From assembly GCF_004769235.1 (NCBI RefSeq), contig NZ_RQFG01000010.1, positions 278,096-342,095 of the forward strand: a DNA stretch of 64,000 bases, given 5' to 3'. How positions within the stretch are numbered: position 1 is the first letter of the stretch; each line of letters opens with the position of its first letter. The notes beneath the pieces were generated by a model, which had not been told where the DNA came from, made no database searches, and saw only the letters and a list, made by a program, of their open reading frames with translations. The position numbers and the translations under genes were made by a program. This stretch comes from Leptospira kanakyensis. Lineage in GTDB: Bacteria; Spirochaetota; Leptospiria; Leptospirales; Leptospiraceae. This document shows, piece by piece, positions 54,666-63,777 of the stretch.

Positions 54666-55063
54666 TTTTGAACCTCCTCGAGTTGTTTTTTCAGAGTTTC
54701 AATTTCTAGAGTCAAAGATTTCAGAATTAATTCTTTTTCTTTTTCCAATGATTCAATTTTTAACTTTTGATTTTCTATCTCATACGATTGAGTTTTATTC
54801 TGAGCGATTAACTGATGATTTATATTTTCAAGGTTAGCCGTTTTGATTCTAAAACTCTCAATTGCCTTTTGAAAGCTATTAAGACTTCGGATCAGCTGTT
54901 CTCTATCTTGTAAAAGTGCTTCGATATCCTTTTTTGACCTTTCCAACTGACCTTGGGTTTGCTGCTGTTTCGAAGCTTGAATGAGATTTCCGATGAGGCT
55001 CCCAAATGTAACAAGTCCATTCCAATCTATTTCTTCGTCTTTTGGCATCGATGCTAATCCCAT
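54662..55063 (-). CDS. Coiled-coil protein upstream of toxin-antitoxin pair
   Basis: 133 residues, or 128 from the internal ATG at 55048 (MPKDEEIDWNG). A short hydrophobic/glycine segment (GLVTFGSLIGNLIQ) is followed by about 95 residues of heptad-like coiled coil (LERSKKDIEALLQDREQLIRSL onward). Its stop overlaps the next start by 4 bases (ATGA). No family recognised. It may be a third component of the toxin module or a membrane-associated sensor. Confidence 0.62.
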   Translation of the reverse strand: MGLASMPKDEEIDWNGLVTFGSLIGNLIQASKQQQTQGQLERSKKDIEALLQDREQLIRSLNSFQKAIESFRIKTANLENINHQLIAQNKTQSYEIENQKLKIESLEKEKELILKSLTLEIETLKKQLEEVQK

Positions 55064-55140
55064 TCCATTACAGGTAGGAAAGTGTCAAAATTGCACTCAA
55101 AAAATGCCTGTCCAAATAATTTCAGTGAAACTTATGAGTT

Positions 55141-55839
55141 TTATTTTGTTGCTAAACTTTCCAGCTTAGTTACCCATTCATTAAAATGTGGGCACTCGCT
55201 TCTGATCTTATCCAATCCAATTCCTAAAATTCCTATATTTCCCATTATTGGTTTTTCATAGTCTTTCATAATAGATAAGATTCTTTTTGAAGGAGCGGTT
55301 TCCGGTGAATCGTTTATATCTTCTGGAGTTGCAAACCCATTTCGTATAGATTTAAATTGAGAAACAAATTCTCTATTGTTGATTGAATCCAGAAAGACAT
55401 CACAATCGCTAAATAAAAGGGATTCAAACTCATGAATCAAAGTAAAAGGAACGAATCTTTTTGAATTAAATTCAGCACCCATTCTTTGGACTATATCACC
55501 ATGCATTGATTTTTCAACATGTCTCGCTTTGTCTATAGAGGAAGGGATTCTCTTTGCCTCTTCTCTACCTGGCCATGATTGATTTCCTATCGCGGGCATT
55601 CCGTAAAAATCAACCATAGTTGTAACATATATTTGTTCATCTTGAGATAGCTGACGGATAAACTCTTCGCTGATAGATTGCCATGAGCCAACACCACCCC
55701 GTCTATTCCTTTGCCTTGCGTTACCAAAGATTCTAGCACTAACTTTTCCATATCCCTTTTTATACAAGTGCCCTGAAAGGACTTCATTTACAAATGTTTC
55801 TTCTGTTTGACCTTCTACATTGATAAGAAGTCGAATCAC
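55141..55839 (-). CDS. DUF4276 protein, predicted TOPRIM-like nuclease partner
   Basis: 232 residues. It opens LLINVEGQTEETFV with E9 and E13/E14, has MVDFYGMP with D77, and HEFESLLFSD at 136-145, the typical DUF4276 motifs. The E...D arrangement resembles TOPRIM nucleases. It overlaps the ATPase gene by 4 bases, so the pair is translated together, as in ATPase-nuclease defence systems of the OLD and PARIS kind. Nuclease activity is inferred, not shown. Confidence 0.8.
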   Translation of the reverse strand: MIRLLINVEGQTEETFVNEVLSGHLYKKGYGKVSARIFGNARQRNRRGGVGSWQSISEEFIRQLSQDEQIYVTTMVDFYGMPAIGNQSWPGREEAKRIPSSIDKARHVEKSMHGDIVQRMGAEFNSKRFVPFTLIHEFESLLFSDCDVFLDSINNREFVSQFKSIRNGFATPEDINDSPETAPSKRILSIMKDYEKPIMGNIGILGIGLDKIRSECPHFNEWVTKLESLATK

Positions 55840-56948
55840 TTTGGTCTACCGCCAAAATGATTTTTTTCCCAGAGTTGACCTAGGCTGAACTCATCCATCC
55901 ATTTATCTAAATCATCAGGATCTAAACGATGAAAAGCTGTATTTTCATTTTCTCGATCAGCAACAAGTATATCTTCTGGTTGAAAATGATCCAGTAACAA
56001 AGCCGATTGTGTAGATACAATCACTTGCGTTTCATGTGCTGCTTGTTTTATCAATGATGCTAATATGGTAATGGCAGAAGGATGGAGTCCCAGCTCCGGT
56101 TCGTCGACCATGATAATAGATGGCCGAAATTCTTCTGGTTGCAAAAATAACACAGTTAAGGCGATAAAACGTATAGATCCATCTGATAGTGCGGATGCTC
56201 CAAAATACTTATCGGAGTCTTTATGAACCCAAGCCAAACGAATGTGTTCAAGACTCAATGGATCAGCAACCAAATTAAAATCTTCAAAAAATGGAATCGC
56301 CAATCGAATCGTTTTACGAATCATTAGATAAGAATCAGAGTATTTTTCTTTTAATAAATATAGAAATGAGGGTAAGTTGGATCCATCGTATCTTAAGAAT
56401 TGATTGTCATGTAACTGTGCGGTTTTCCTTAAAGGAGAAGAAGTACTAGTATCGTGAAAATGATACAATCTCCATCGGCCTAAGCGCGTTCTTATCCAAT
56501 CTGCGATACGTTCGGCTTTCGGATTACTGATCCCTGCTTCTGTTCCGCCATTCCTTGCTGGTAAAAACGTTTCATATGGTTTAGGATGTTTACCTTTATC
56601 CCAAAACTTTGTAATCTCTCGATCGGGATATAAATTGTCTTCCGAATCAGGTCTTAAAGCAATTTCATATTGATTTAGTTGATTCTCAAAGGAAAGCTCT
56701 ATTATGATTTCTTTTGTTACTTTAGAGCCAAAATGTAATACATTCTCAGCGCCACCCGCCTCTCGGATGTATGAATTCAAACGACCTTCACGAATTGCAT
56801 GAAGAAAGGAAAAAACACCTAAAAAATTAGACTTACCGGAGCCATTGGCTCCTATGATGACATTGATCGGCCCTAGTTCAAGTTTTTCAATGGAGGAAAT
56901 ACTCTTAAAACCTCGAACTGTAATATAGTCAATTTCGTGTCTTTTCAT
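55836..56948 (-). CDS. RecF/OLD-like AAA ATPase (ABC type)
   Basis: 370 residues. Walker A is GANGSGKS at 33-40, the signature LSDGSIRF is at about 254-261, Walker B IIMVDEPELGLHP at 278-290 and the switch VSTQSALLLD follows. The short middle domain replaces the long coiled coil of SMC proteins. In related systems the ATPase senses phage proteins or DNA and controls an attached or separate nuclease. Upstream lies 114 bases, with a weak A/T-rich hairpin (56999-57018), and then hsdS. Confidence 0.86.
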   Translation of the reverse strand: MKRHEIDYITVRGFKSISSIEKLELGPINVIIGANGSGKSNFLGVFSFLHAIREGRLNSYIREAGGAENVLHFGSKVTKEIIIELSFENQLNQYEIALRPDSEDNLYPDREITKFWDKGKHPKPYETFLPARNGGTEAGISNPKAERIADWIRTRLGRWRLYHFHDTSTSSPLRKTAQLHDNQFLRYDGSNLPSFLYLLKEKYSDSYLMIRKTIRLAIPFFEDFNLVADPLSLEHIRLAWVHKDSDKYFGASALSDGSIRFIALTVLFLQPEEFRPSIIMVDEPELGLHPSAITILASLIKQAAHETQVIVSTQSALLLDHFQPEDILVADRENENTAFHRLDPDDLDKWMDEFSLGQLWEKNHFGGRPK

Positions 56949-57062
56949 TGGTCAGCTGGATAGGTTCTGATTTTACAATATAATCGAATGATTTTTGAAA
57001 ACAAAACTAATTTTGTTTCGTTTTGTTCATATTTCTTACCGAAATCTCATTTAATCCACCCC

Positions 57063-58904
57063 CTACCCCTTTGGAACGACTCCAACTTCTTTCATACGAT
57101 TAAAAACCTTTTTCACTTCCAACTCATCAAATTCCTTTTTATGTTCCGACCACTCATAAAATCTTTGAAAGAGGAGAATCTCAGAAAAGGTCTCTTTTTG
57201 ATTCAGTATGTTTTCGTAACAAGCATACAAAGTAGCCACAATCTCAACCTTATCAGAACTTGTAGTTTTAAACTTCGTGATGAGATAGTGAATCTGATCT
57301 TTTTGATTTCCATAATACTTTATAAAGTCTTTTTGGTGTTCCCCAGCCTTCTCAAGTTTTCTATATTTGAGAGCTTGGGTTGGTTCGTATTGGAACCATT
57401 TTTTATCCTTCAACTGTTTATCGATGGATCTCATCAAACTAGGATCAAACGGTCCCATTGCCTGCTTTAAAAAATTAACGGGCAACTGCATATCCGCTGA
57501 CTTGATACACAGATACATCAATTTCTGTAATTTCAAATGCCCAAGTGTTGCTTCTTTATGCAACTGCCAAACGATCTCAGCAGCGAGGACAGTCCTTTTA
57601 TAATAATCTACATTGGTAGGTTTAAATTCAATTATGTTTGATGATGGCAAAGAATCACTTGCTTCAGTGATAGAAGTTTTGTTCTTAATAGCCGGTTCTT
57701 TCTCAGCTTTTGGATTTTTAGCAGCAGCATGTTGTGTTTCTCCCCCCAGCTCCCCCCGAAACGCCCTCTGGCTCAAACTCCCATACAAGTGTTCCAATTC
57801 CACCAAACTCTTTTGGTACGTCTCTTTCAATGCCTCCACCTTTTCGACCACCGCCGCAAATTGGTTTTGGAGAGTTAAGGGAGGAGCGATAAACTCAATT
57901 ATTCTTACATCCCTTAAATTTATCTGTTTTAGAGCTATACCATATGTCTTTTCTTGAATTTTTTTCTGCATTGATTGTGATTTAATTTGAGCCATTGCAA
58001 ACCAATTATTAAAACTATCATTAAACCAAATTGGAGTTATTCCACGAGTTACATTTGCACCTTTCAAATCAATACCTGCAATCGAAACAATTCCCGTTGT
58101 CCCACGAACACACATTAGTAGTTCTCCACCTTTGAGTCTTGTTCGAATATATTTCCTTTCAATCTTTGGATCAATTCGTTTTAATCCATCAATGTGAATG
58201 ATATCGGATGTTAAATCAACGGGTCTTACTATAATAACCCCATCTTTGAATTCTTCACCGGGCTGTACAATTCCATACGTTAAGGGACAATCTGGTGCAA
58301 CAATTTCAGAAAACTGCTTCACCCCCCACCCCTTCTCATTTCGCACCGGATCCCCAAACATCTCCAAAAACACACTCTTCAAATACGCATCTAACAACGC
58401 CAAACTCTCTTTTCGTTTGGCGATGAGTGCCTCGGCCCCAGACAAAACGTTCGCAATATGGATTTGTTCTGGCAGGGGAGGGAGGGGGATTTGGAAGTTT
58501 TTTAAGTCTTCTTTATTGAATCCAGCCTGGGCAGCTCGACCTCCAATATTTCCAATAAAAGACTGAAATTTTGAATCTTTTAGAATATAGTATAAATATG
58601 ATTTATTTAATTTCTTCTCATCTGGTGTAGTTTTAACAATTGCAACATTATAAGCACCGGGAAGTCCTGTTAAAATTTTTCCAATAGAAGCACCGTATCT
58701 TCCAATTAGAATATCATCTGCTTCACAAGTTTTAATTTTATTAGAAATTTTTACATATTCGATATGCTCAAGTTTTTTCTGAGTAAAATCACGAATTTGC
58801 AGCATCCGCACATATCCTGGCTTAAGCTGGCTATCCCATTCTTCTTTGGGAGGTTGTGTGCCGCCTTGAAAATCACAAACATCGGTTATTGGAATAAAAT
58901 TCAA
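57063..58904 (-). CDS. hsdS: Type I restriction specificity subunit HsdS with C-terminal Panacea/DUF4065-like extension
   Basis: 613 residues, about 200 longer than usual. Two target-recognition domains occupy about 1-150 and 195-350, each followed by a helical spacer (PLPPLPEQIHIANVLSGAE; PPLTLQNQFAAVVEKVEALK). The usual HsdS end, SLSQRAFRGEL, is at 377-387. A linker then leads to a domain from about 435 (AAEIVWQLHKEATLGHLKLQ, KLMYLCIKSADM, KQAMGPFDP) resembling the Panacea/DUF4065 fold of antitoxins and chaperones. The start used is TTG 58904 after GAGAAC; no better start is in frame. It determines the DNA sequence recognised. Confidence 0.85.
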   Translation of the reverse strand: MNFIPITDVCDFQGGTQPPKEEWDSQLKPGYVRMLQIRDFTQKKLEHIEYVKISNKIKTCEADDILIGRYGASIGKILTGLPGAYNVAIVKTTPDEKKLNKSYLYYILKDSKFQSFIGNIGGRAAQAGFNKEDLKNFQIPLPPLPEQIHIANVLSGAEALIAKRKESLALLDAYLKSVFLEMFGDPVRNEKGWGVKQFSEIVAPDCPLTYGIVQPGEEFKDGVIIVRPVDLTSDIIHIDGLKRIDPKIERKYIRTRLKGGELLMCVRGTTGIVSIAGIDLKGANVTRGITPIWFNDSFNNWFAMAQIKSQSMQKKIQEKTYGIALKQINLRDVRIIEFIAPPLTLQNQFAAVVEKVEALKETYQKSLVELEHLYGSLSQRAFRGELGGETQHAAAKNPKAEKEPAIKNKTSITEASDSLPSSNIIEFKPTNVDYYKRTVLAAEIVWQLHKEATLGHLKLQKLMYLCIKSADMQLPVNFLKQAMGPFDPSLMRSIDKQLKDKKWFQYEPTQALKYRKLEKAGEHQKDFIKYYGNQKDQIHYLITKFKTTSSDKVEIVATLYACYENILNQKETFSEILLFQRFYEWSEHKKEFDELEVKKVFNRMKEVGVVPKG

Positions 58905-59176
58905 GTTCTCATACCCGCTCTGTTAATGAAGTTGATAAATACAAGTGTTTGAAATCCCTTACAAATCTCTTGGTTGATTCCTTCGCTTTTAAAAATAGGT
59001 TCTTCACTTTTCTTTAAATTTCGGAATTTCAAATTATAAAGGGGAAGAGAAAAAGTCTTCCACACTCTTTCAACTCCAAACCGGTTGCTTCGATACGCTT
59101 CGCCACTCAGCGTCCGGGACTTGTTTCGATATAATGGGGATGCTGAGTAGAATCCGTAGGATTCGTATCGAAGCAT
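58901..59176 (-). other. Open frame bridging hsdM and hsdS, coding status doubtful
   Basis: 91 codons from ATG 59176, overlapping both neighbours' ends by a few bases, which looks like normal operon coupling. However, its first 30 codons lie wholly inside the REP-like palindrome at 59086-59175, and the product has no family resemblance. More likely an insertion between hsdM and hsdS that happens to stay open. Confidence 0.3.
59086..59175. repeat. REP-like palindromic element between hsdM and hsdS
   Basis: Outer arms TGCTTCGATACG and CGTATCGAAGCA are perfect over 12 bases; inner arms ACTCAGC and GCTGAGT are also perfect. The CTTCGAnACGC...CTCAGC style matches REP sequences moved by REP-associated transposases in other bacteria. 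It begins directly after the hsdM stop codon. Confidence 0.68.
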
Positions 59177-60753
59177 CACCGCATCATCCCCGCAAGCTCT
59201 TCCAATTCCTTCCTAATCTCTTCTTCCAAACCTTTTAGTTTTTCCAAAATCACTTTTGGTGATTCATAACTCACTTCTTCGAAGACATCTTCTTTGAATT
59301 TACTCATAGAAAGGTCGTAACCTTCGGCTACGATCTCGGACTTGGGAACAAAAAAATACTTCGCCTTGCGGTCGTTTGGTTTTTTGGGGTCGCGCGATTG
59401 GAATTGGGTGACGATGTCGGGAAGGTCAGAGGTATCGATTTTGGTGCGTTTGTCATCGAGAGTATACCCGTCGGCTACCATATCATAAAACCATACTTGT
59501 TCGGTGGTTCCCCCTTTCGTAAAAAGAAGGATGGCGGTACTCACCCCAGCATAAGGCTTAAAAACACCACTCGGCATGGTGATGACAGCTTTCAATTCCG
59601 ATTGTTCGACAAGGATTTTACGAGCCTCAACAAATGCCTTACCGCTTCCAAAAAGAACCCCTTGAGGCACAATCACTGCCGATGTGCCTCCAATCTTTAA
59701 CATCCGAAAAATTCGTTCGATAAACAAGAGTTCGGTTTTGGTTGTGGGGAGGTTAAAACCTTCATTGATATCTCCCTTATCGATATTGCCTGTAAAGGGA
59801 GGATTGGCAAGCACCACATCAAACTGGCTATCTTCATTATAAGATTTACTGAGTGTGTCCTTATAATCAATATGCGGTTGGTCAATGCCATGCATCATCA
59901 GGTTCATCAGCCCAAGGCGCACCATAGTCGTATCAATATCAAATCCATAAAAACTAGATTCCAAAATGGCTTTGGCTTTTTCGGTTAGCCCCGAACTGAT
60001 CACTGCCCTTTCAAACCCATCTTCATCCACTTCAGTAACCTTAGCCGTTTTGGATTTGTGATTCTTTTTAGCAAGGTCGGTCAAAATGTACTGATAAGCG
60101 CCTAACAAAAACCCACCAGTTCCGCAAGCAGGATCAGCAACTCTTTGTCCGAGTTGTGGGCTTACAAGTTCCGCCATCAGTTTGATGATATGCCTCGGTG
60201 TGCGAAATTGTCCGTTTTTACCCGAAGTGGCAATTTCACTGAGGAGCATTTCATACACATCCCCTTGGATGTCTTGGAAGGCATGACCACCCTCCGTGGC
60301 ATCTCTTTCAATCTCTTCAAAGATTTTTTCAATGATCCCAATCGCTTCCACAAGAAGGGAAGGTTTTGGCATAATAAAAACAGCATTGGCCATTGACTTT
60401 GTAAAAGGTGAGCCGCCATCCAGTTCCTTTAAAAAAGGAAACACTTTGGTTTGGACATGGAGTAACATCTCTTCGGCGGGTTTGTGTTTGAATTCACTCC
60501 AGCGTAACTCTGATTTTGCGATTGCATCACTACTCCCAGGAACCTTATACTTACCCTGAAACCGAGAGACAAATTTTTCGCCTGTAAATTCAGCGTCTCG
60601 CATCCGTTTGGTGTCCAAATCATCAATCTGTTTCATAAAGATCAGATAGGTAATTTGTTCAATGGCAGTGAGTGGATTGGAAATCCCACCACTCCAAAAT
60701 AGATTCCATAGTTTGTCGATTTGTGCTTTGAGAGTGGAATTAAAAGAGACCAT
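59176..60753 (-). CDS. hsdM: Type I restriction-modification methyltransferase HsdM
   Basis: 525 residues. N-terminal HsdM domain (LFWSGGISNPLTAIEQITYL), the SAM-binding motif ADPACGTGGFLL at 206-217, and the adenine-methyltransferase motif NPPF at 317-320. It methylates N6 of adenine at the site chosen by HsdS. The ATG overlaps the hsdR stop by one base. The C-terminus is followed at once by the palindromic element. Confidence 0.95.
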   Translation of the reverse strand: MVSFNSTLKAQIDKLWNLFWSGGISNPLTAIEQITYLIFMKQIDDLDTKRMRDAEFTGEKFVSRFQGKYKVPGSSDAIAKSELRWSEFKHKPAEEMLLHVQTKVFPFLKELDGGSPFTKSMANAVFIMPKPSLLVEAIGIIEKIFEEIERDATEGGHAFQDIQGDVYEMLLSEIATSGKNGQFRTPRHIIKLMAELVSPQLGQRVADPACGTGGFLLGAYQYILTDLAKKNHKSKTAKVTEVDEDGFERAVISSGLTEKAKAILESSFYGFDIDTTMVRLGLMNLMMHGIDQPHIDYKDTLSKSYNEDSQFDVVLANPPFTGNIDKGDINEGFNLPTTKTELLFIERIFRMLKIGGTSAVIVPQGVLFGSGKAFVEARKILVEQSELKAVITMPSGVFKPYAGVSTAILLFTKGGTTEQVWFYDMVADGYTLDDKRTKIDTSDLPDIVTQFQSRDPKKPNDRKAKYFFVPKSEIVAEGYDLSMSKFKEDVFEEVSYESPKVILEKLKGLEEEIRKELEELAGMMR

Positions 60754-63566
60754 TATGCGGCGAGTACCTTATCTGTTAATATTAATATTTCATCGATTTC
60801 TTTCGGAGTAAAAACTCCTCGAATCCCATCGGGATGGATCTGCGTAAACGGAGCTTGGATCAAATCTTTTTTGGTGAGTGTTTCCCGTTCCAAAATAAAG
60901 TGTTTCAAAAGATCCAAAAACTGCATCTGTCTTGCAGATAAATAACTATGTTCCTGGGTAAAATGTGCAAAGGATTGGGTCACGATTTCAGGAAAACTGG
61001 GAAGCCTCTCAATGCCAAGGATATGTTTCAAAAATTGAACAAGTTTTGCCTTTCTGTTTTGGTACACCCGGCGCAAAAGATCTACTGTGATGTTAGGATG
61101 TTCTTCATGCAGTTCTTCGGCAAGCGAATGAACTTCCGATTCCGAAAGCACATTTCCCGATTGGAGTTTTTGTAAGATGGGATTCGATGATGTGAGCTCT
61201 TTGATCTTTTCTTCTACAAGTTCTTTATAACGAGTGATACTCACCGATTCGTGTTGCGGGCCAAATTCCACATATTCTTTTTCTACCACAACATCTCGCA
61301 AATCAAACTTGGCGAACGCTCGCGTCTCTCCGCTAGCTTCTATAAATTTTAATAGAGGAGAAAGTCGAGCGACCAAATTGTCAAAGTCACTTTCGGATGC
61401 TTTGGCCCAATAGGCATTGGTCTGCGCTTTGCGAATCAATTCCTCTTCCAAAGCCACCGTATTTACGGACAAGGGAAGTTCTGAGATGGTTTCTATCACA
61501 CCCATTTTTAAGGTTTCAAATTTTTCGACATCCTCGTCTAACTTGGCAATGGAAACTTCAAGCACATCCCTTTCGAATCGCATGGCTTTGAAATCAACAT
61601 TGGATACAGTGCGAAAGAGTGGTTTGATCACTTCTCGTAAAATTCGAATCGATTCCTTTCCCGCACCTCCCGAAAAGGAATTCCAAAAATTCGGATCTTT
61701 TGTCCGTTCTAAATCGGACTTTGCATCTTTAATCACAATGGAATTTTCTGGTAAGGTTTCGATCTGTAGTTTTAGTTTATCGATTTCATTGGAAATAATA
61801 CTTGCTTCACCAAGCTCCATTGCCTTTTCCAATTTATCCACTCGAAGCCCAAACAATTTCACAGGAATCGGAATTTGATTTTTTAGCTCTTTTCCCTTTG
61901 GATTCAACTTAAAGTATTCAAAATTATCCCAACAATCTAGGACAAGAAATTGGTCTTTTTGCAAACACCAAGGAATCGTCTTTTCGGAATCAAGTAGCCG
62001 AGTCCCTCGACCGATCATCTGCCAAAACTTTGTATAGGAATACACTGGTTTGGCGAAGACCAAATTCACAAGTTCGCGAATGTCAATCCCTGTATCCAAC
62101 ATATCCACACTAATCCCAATCCGTGGCATATCTTGTTTTTTAAATTGATCGAGAAGTCCACCTTTACCATGCACTCTCGGATCTTCCGATACAATGACCT
62201 TTGCCAGTTCTCCTTTATACTCAGGATACAGTGTATTGAAAATAGATTCAATGGCACGGGCATGTTTGATATTCACACAAAAGAAAATACTCTTCCCAGG
62301 GATCACTCCATTGGGATCTTTAATGCACTCATCCATAAATTGTTTCACAATGAGAGTGTTAGTTCCAAGGTTTGTGACTGTTTTTTCTAATTCAGTGCCT
62401 TCGTAGTTGATTTCTTCAATTTCCTTTCCATCCAAAATCAATTGTTTTTGGTCTTCCAAAGAAATGGTTCGTTTGTTAATTCCTTCACTTTGAAACTTGG
62501 TTTTGATTTTCATCACTTGAAACGAACACAGATAAGGTGGAATATGATTCACCGCCTCTTCATAAGAATAGGCAAAGGTAGGAACTCCATCCTCGCATTC
62601 GAAGAGTTTAAAGGTATTATGATCAATGACATTGGTGGGGGTGGCAGTAAGCCCAAGCACCATCGTACTAAAATAATCCAAAATTTCTTGGTAAGTATTA
62701 TAGATACTGCGATGGCTTTCATCCACGACCACCAAATCAAAAAAATGCGGAGAGAGTGGATTATTCTCATCCCGAATGATATTCAGCATTGTAGGATACG
62801 TAGAAACATAAACCCGACGATCCTTCGCAATCTCTGTTTCACCAGAATGAGGCCAACTTGGTTCATTTGGAATAAATTCTTTAAAAGCATCCAAGGCCTG
62901 TTCTCTTAAAGAAATACGATCCACCAAAAATAAAACTCGTTCCGCCCAACCTGCCCTCATCAGGGTTTCGACAAGAGCAATACAGGTTCTTGTTTTCCCT
63001 GTTCCTGTGGCCATCACAAGGAGGAATTTTCTCTTTTTCTTATCTACTGCTTCTAATACAGAACGGATTGCTTGGATCTGGAAGTCTCTTCCTGCAATCC
63101 GAGTATTAATGAATTCACCAGTAAGAGGTCGCCTAGCCCTTCTTAAATAAGCATACCGTTCCAAATCATCACGCGTTGGAAAACCATACACTTTCCTTGG
63201 GGGGCTATGTTCGATTTCCCAAAAATAAATATCATGGCCATTTGTATAAAGGCAAAAGGGAAGTTCTCCTCCCTTGGATTTTTGAATCTGATAACAGTAT
63301 TGTTTTGCTTGTTCTCTTCCGATCTCCGCATCAACCGATGATTTCTTTGCTTCTACTACAGCAATGGGTTTGCCATCTTTTGCCAATAGAACATAATCGC
63401 TAAAACGTAACCCATGATAGACGGAATTTGGATTTTCAGATTGATTGATAGGCTCTACAACGATTTCAAACTCACATAAGACTTGAGAATGATCATCAAC
63501 ATTCCAGCCTGCTTCAAACAAGCGTTTGTCTATGATTTGTTTGCGAGTTTCCTTTTCTGAGGACAT
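60753..63566 (-). CDS. hsdR: Type I restriction endonuclease subunit HsdR
   Basis: 937 residues. PD-(D/E)XK nuclease site D57, E72, K74 (SDYVLLA, VVEAKK). Helicase motifs: MATGTGKT with K191, DESH at 282-285, LTATP, and a late GRGTRL. The C-terminal helical domain resembles EcoEI R subunits. It translocates and cleaves unmethylated DNA. First gene of the hsdR-hsdM-hsdS operon, preceded by an inverted repeat. Confidence 0.95.
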   Translation of the reverse strand: MSSEKETRKQIIDKRLFEAGWNVDDHSQVLCEFEIVVEPINQSENPNSVYHGLRFSDYVLLAKDGKPIAVVEAKKSSVDAEIGREQAKQYCYQIQKSKGGELPFCLYTNGHDIYFWEIEHSPPRKVYGFPTRDDLERYAYLRRARRPLTGEFINTRIAGRDFQIQAIRSVLEAVDKKKRKFLLVMATGTGKTRTCIALVETLMRAGWAERVLFLVDRISLREQALDAFKEFIPNEPSWPHSGETEIAKDRRVYVSTYPTMLNIIRDENNPLSPHFFDLVVVDESHRSIYNTYQEILDYFSTMVLGLTATPTNVIDHNTFKLFECEDGVPTFAYSYEEAVNHIPPYLCSFQVMKIKTKFQSEGINKRTISLEDQKQLILDGKEIEEINYEGTELEKTVTNLGTNTLIVKQFMDECIKDPNGVIPGKSIFFCVNIKHARAIESIFNTLYPEYKGELAKVIVSEDPRVHGKGGLLDQFKKQDMPRIGISVDMLDTGIDIRELVNLVFAKPVYSYTKFWQMIGRGTRLLDSEKTIPWCLQKDQFLVLDCWDNFEYFKLNPKGKELKNQIPIPVKLFGLRVDKLEKAMELGEASIISNEIDKLKLQIETLPENSIVIKDAKSDLERTKDPNFWNSFSGGAGKESIRILREVIKPLFRTVSNVDFKAMRFERDVLEVSIAKLDEDVEKFETLKMGVIETISELPLSVNTVALEEELIRKAQTNAYWAKASESDFDNLVARLSPLLKFIEASGETRAFAKFDLRDVVVEKEYVEFGPQHESVSITRYKELVEEKIKELTSSNPILQKLQSGNVLSESEVHSLAEELHEEHPNITVDLLRRVYQNRKAKLVQFLKHILGIERLPSFPEIVTQSFAHFTQEHSYLSARQMQFLDLLKHFILERETLTKKDLIQAPFTQIHPDGIRGVFTPKEIDEILILTDKVLAA

Positions 63567-63572
63567 TTCGGA

Positions 63573-63605
63573 TAGTTTTCCTCGCGTTATACTATCGGAA
63601 AACTA
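63573..63605. promoter_or_regulatory. Inverted repeat before hsdR
   Basis: TAGTTTTCC and GGAAAACTA, 9-base perfect arms with a 15-base spacer, covering the region just upstream of the hsdR start. It overlaps the GAGGAAAAC ribosome-binding region on the minus strand. Possible operator or RNA hairpin controlling restriction-enzyme expression. Confidence 0.4.
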
Positions 63606-63684
63606 ACTTTATTCAATTATTTTTATATGTTAGTAAAAGGATCTGCCTCGGATTAACTTCCAAATATCCCCAAGGACATAAAAA

Positions 63685-63712
63685 AAGCCTCACATCTTTC
63701 GACGTAAGGCTT
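63685..63712 (-). terminator. Terminator of 23S rRNA (right border)
   Basis: AAGCCT and AGGCTT pair around CACATCTTTCGACGTA; on the minus strand the stem is followed by a T-run. It ends the rrl transcript before the hsdR promoter region. No 5S gene lies between it and the 23S end. Confidence 0.75.
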
Positions 63713-63777
63713 CTTCTTCTCTTACTCTTCTTCAACTATATACGACAAAGGTTCTTTCTCCCCGATGAGGGAAAGCC

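Noticed and set aside
56999..57018. AAACAAAA/TTTTGTTT hairpin between hsdS and the ATPase gene
   Set aside because: Made only of A/T apart from one pair, so too weak to call a terminator.
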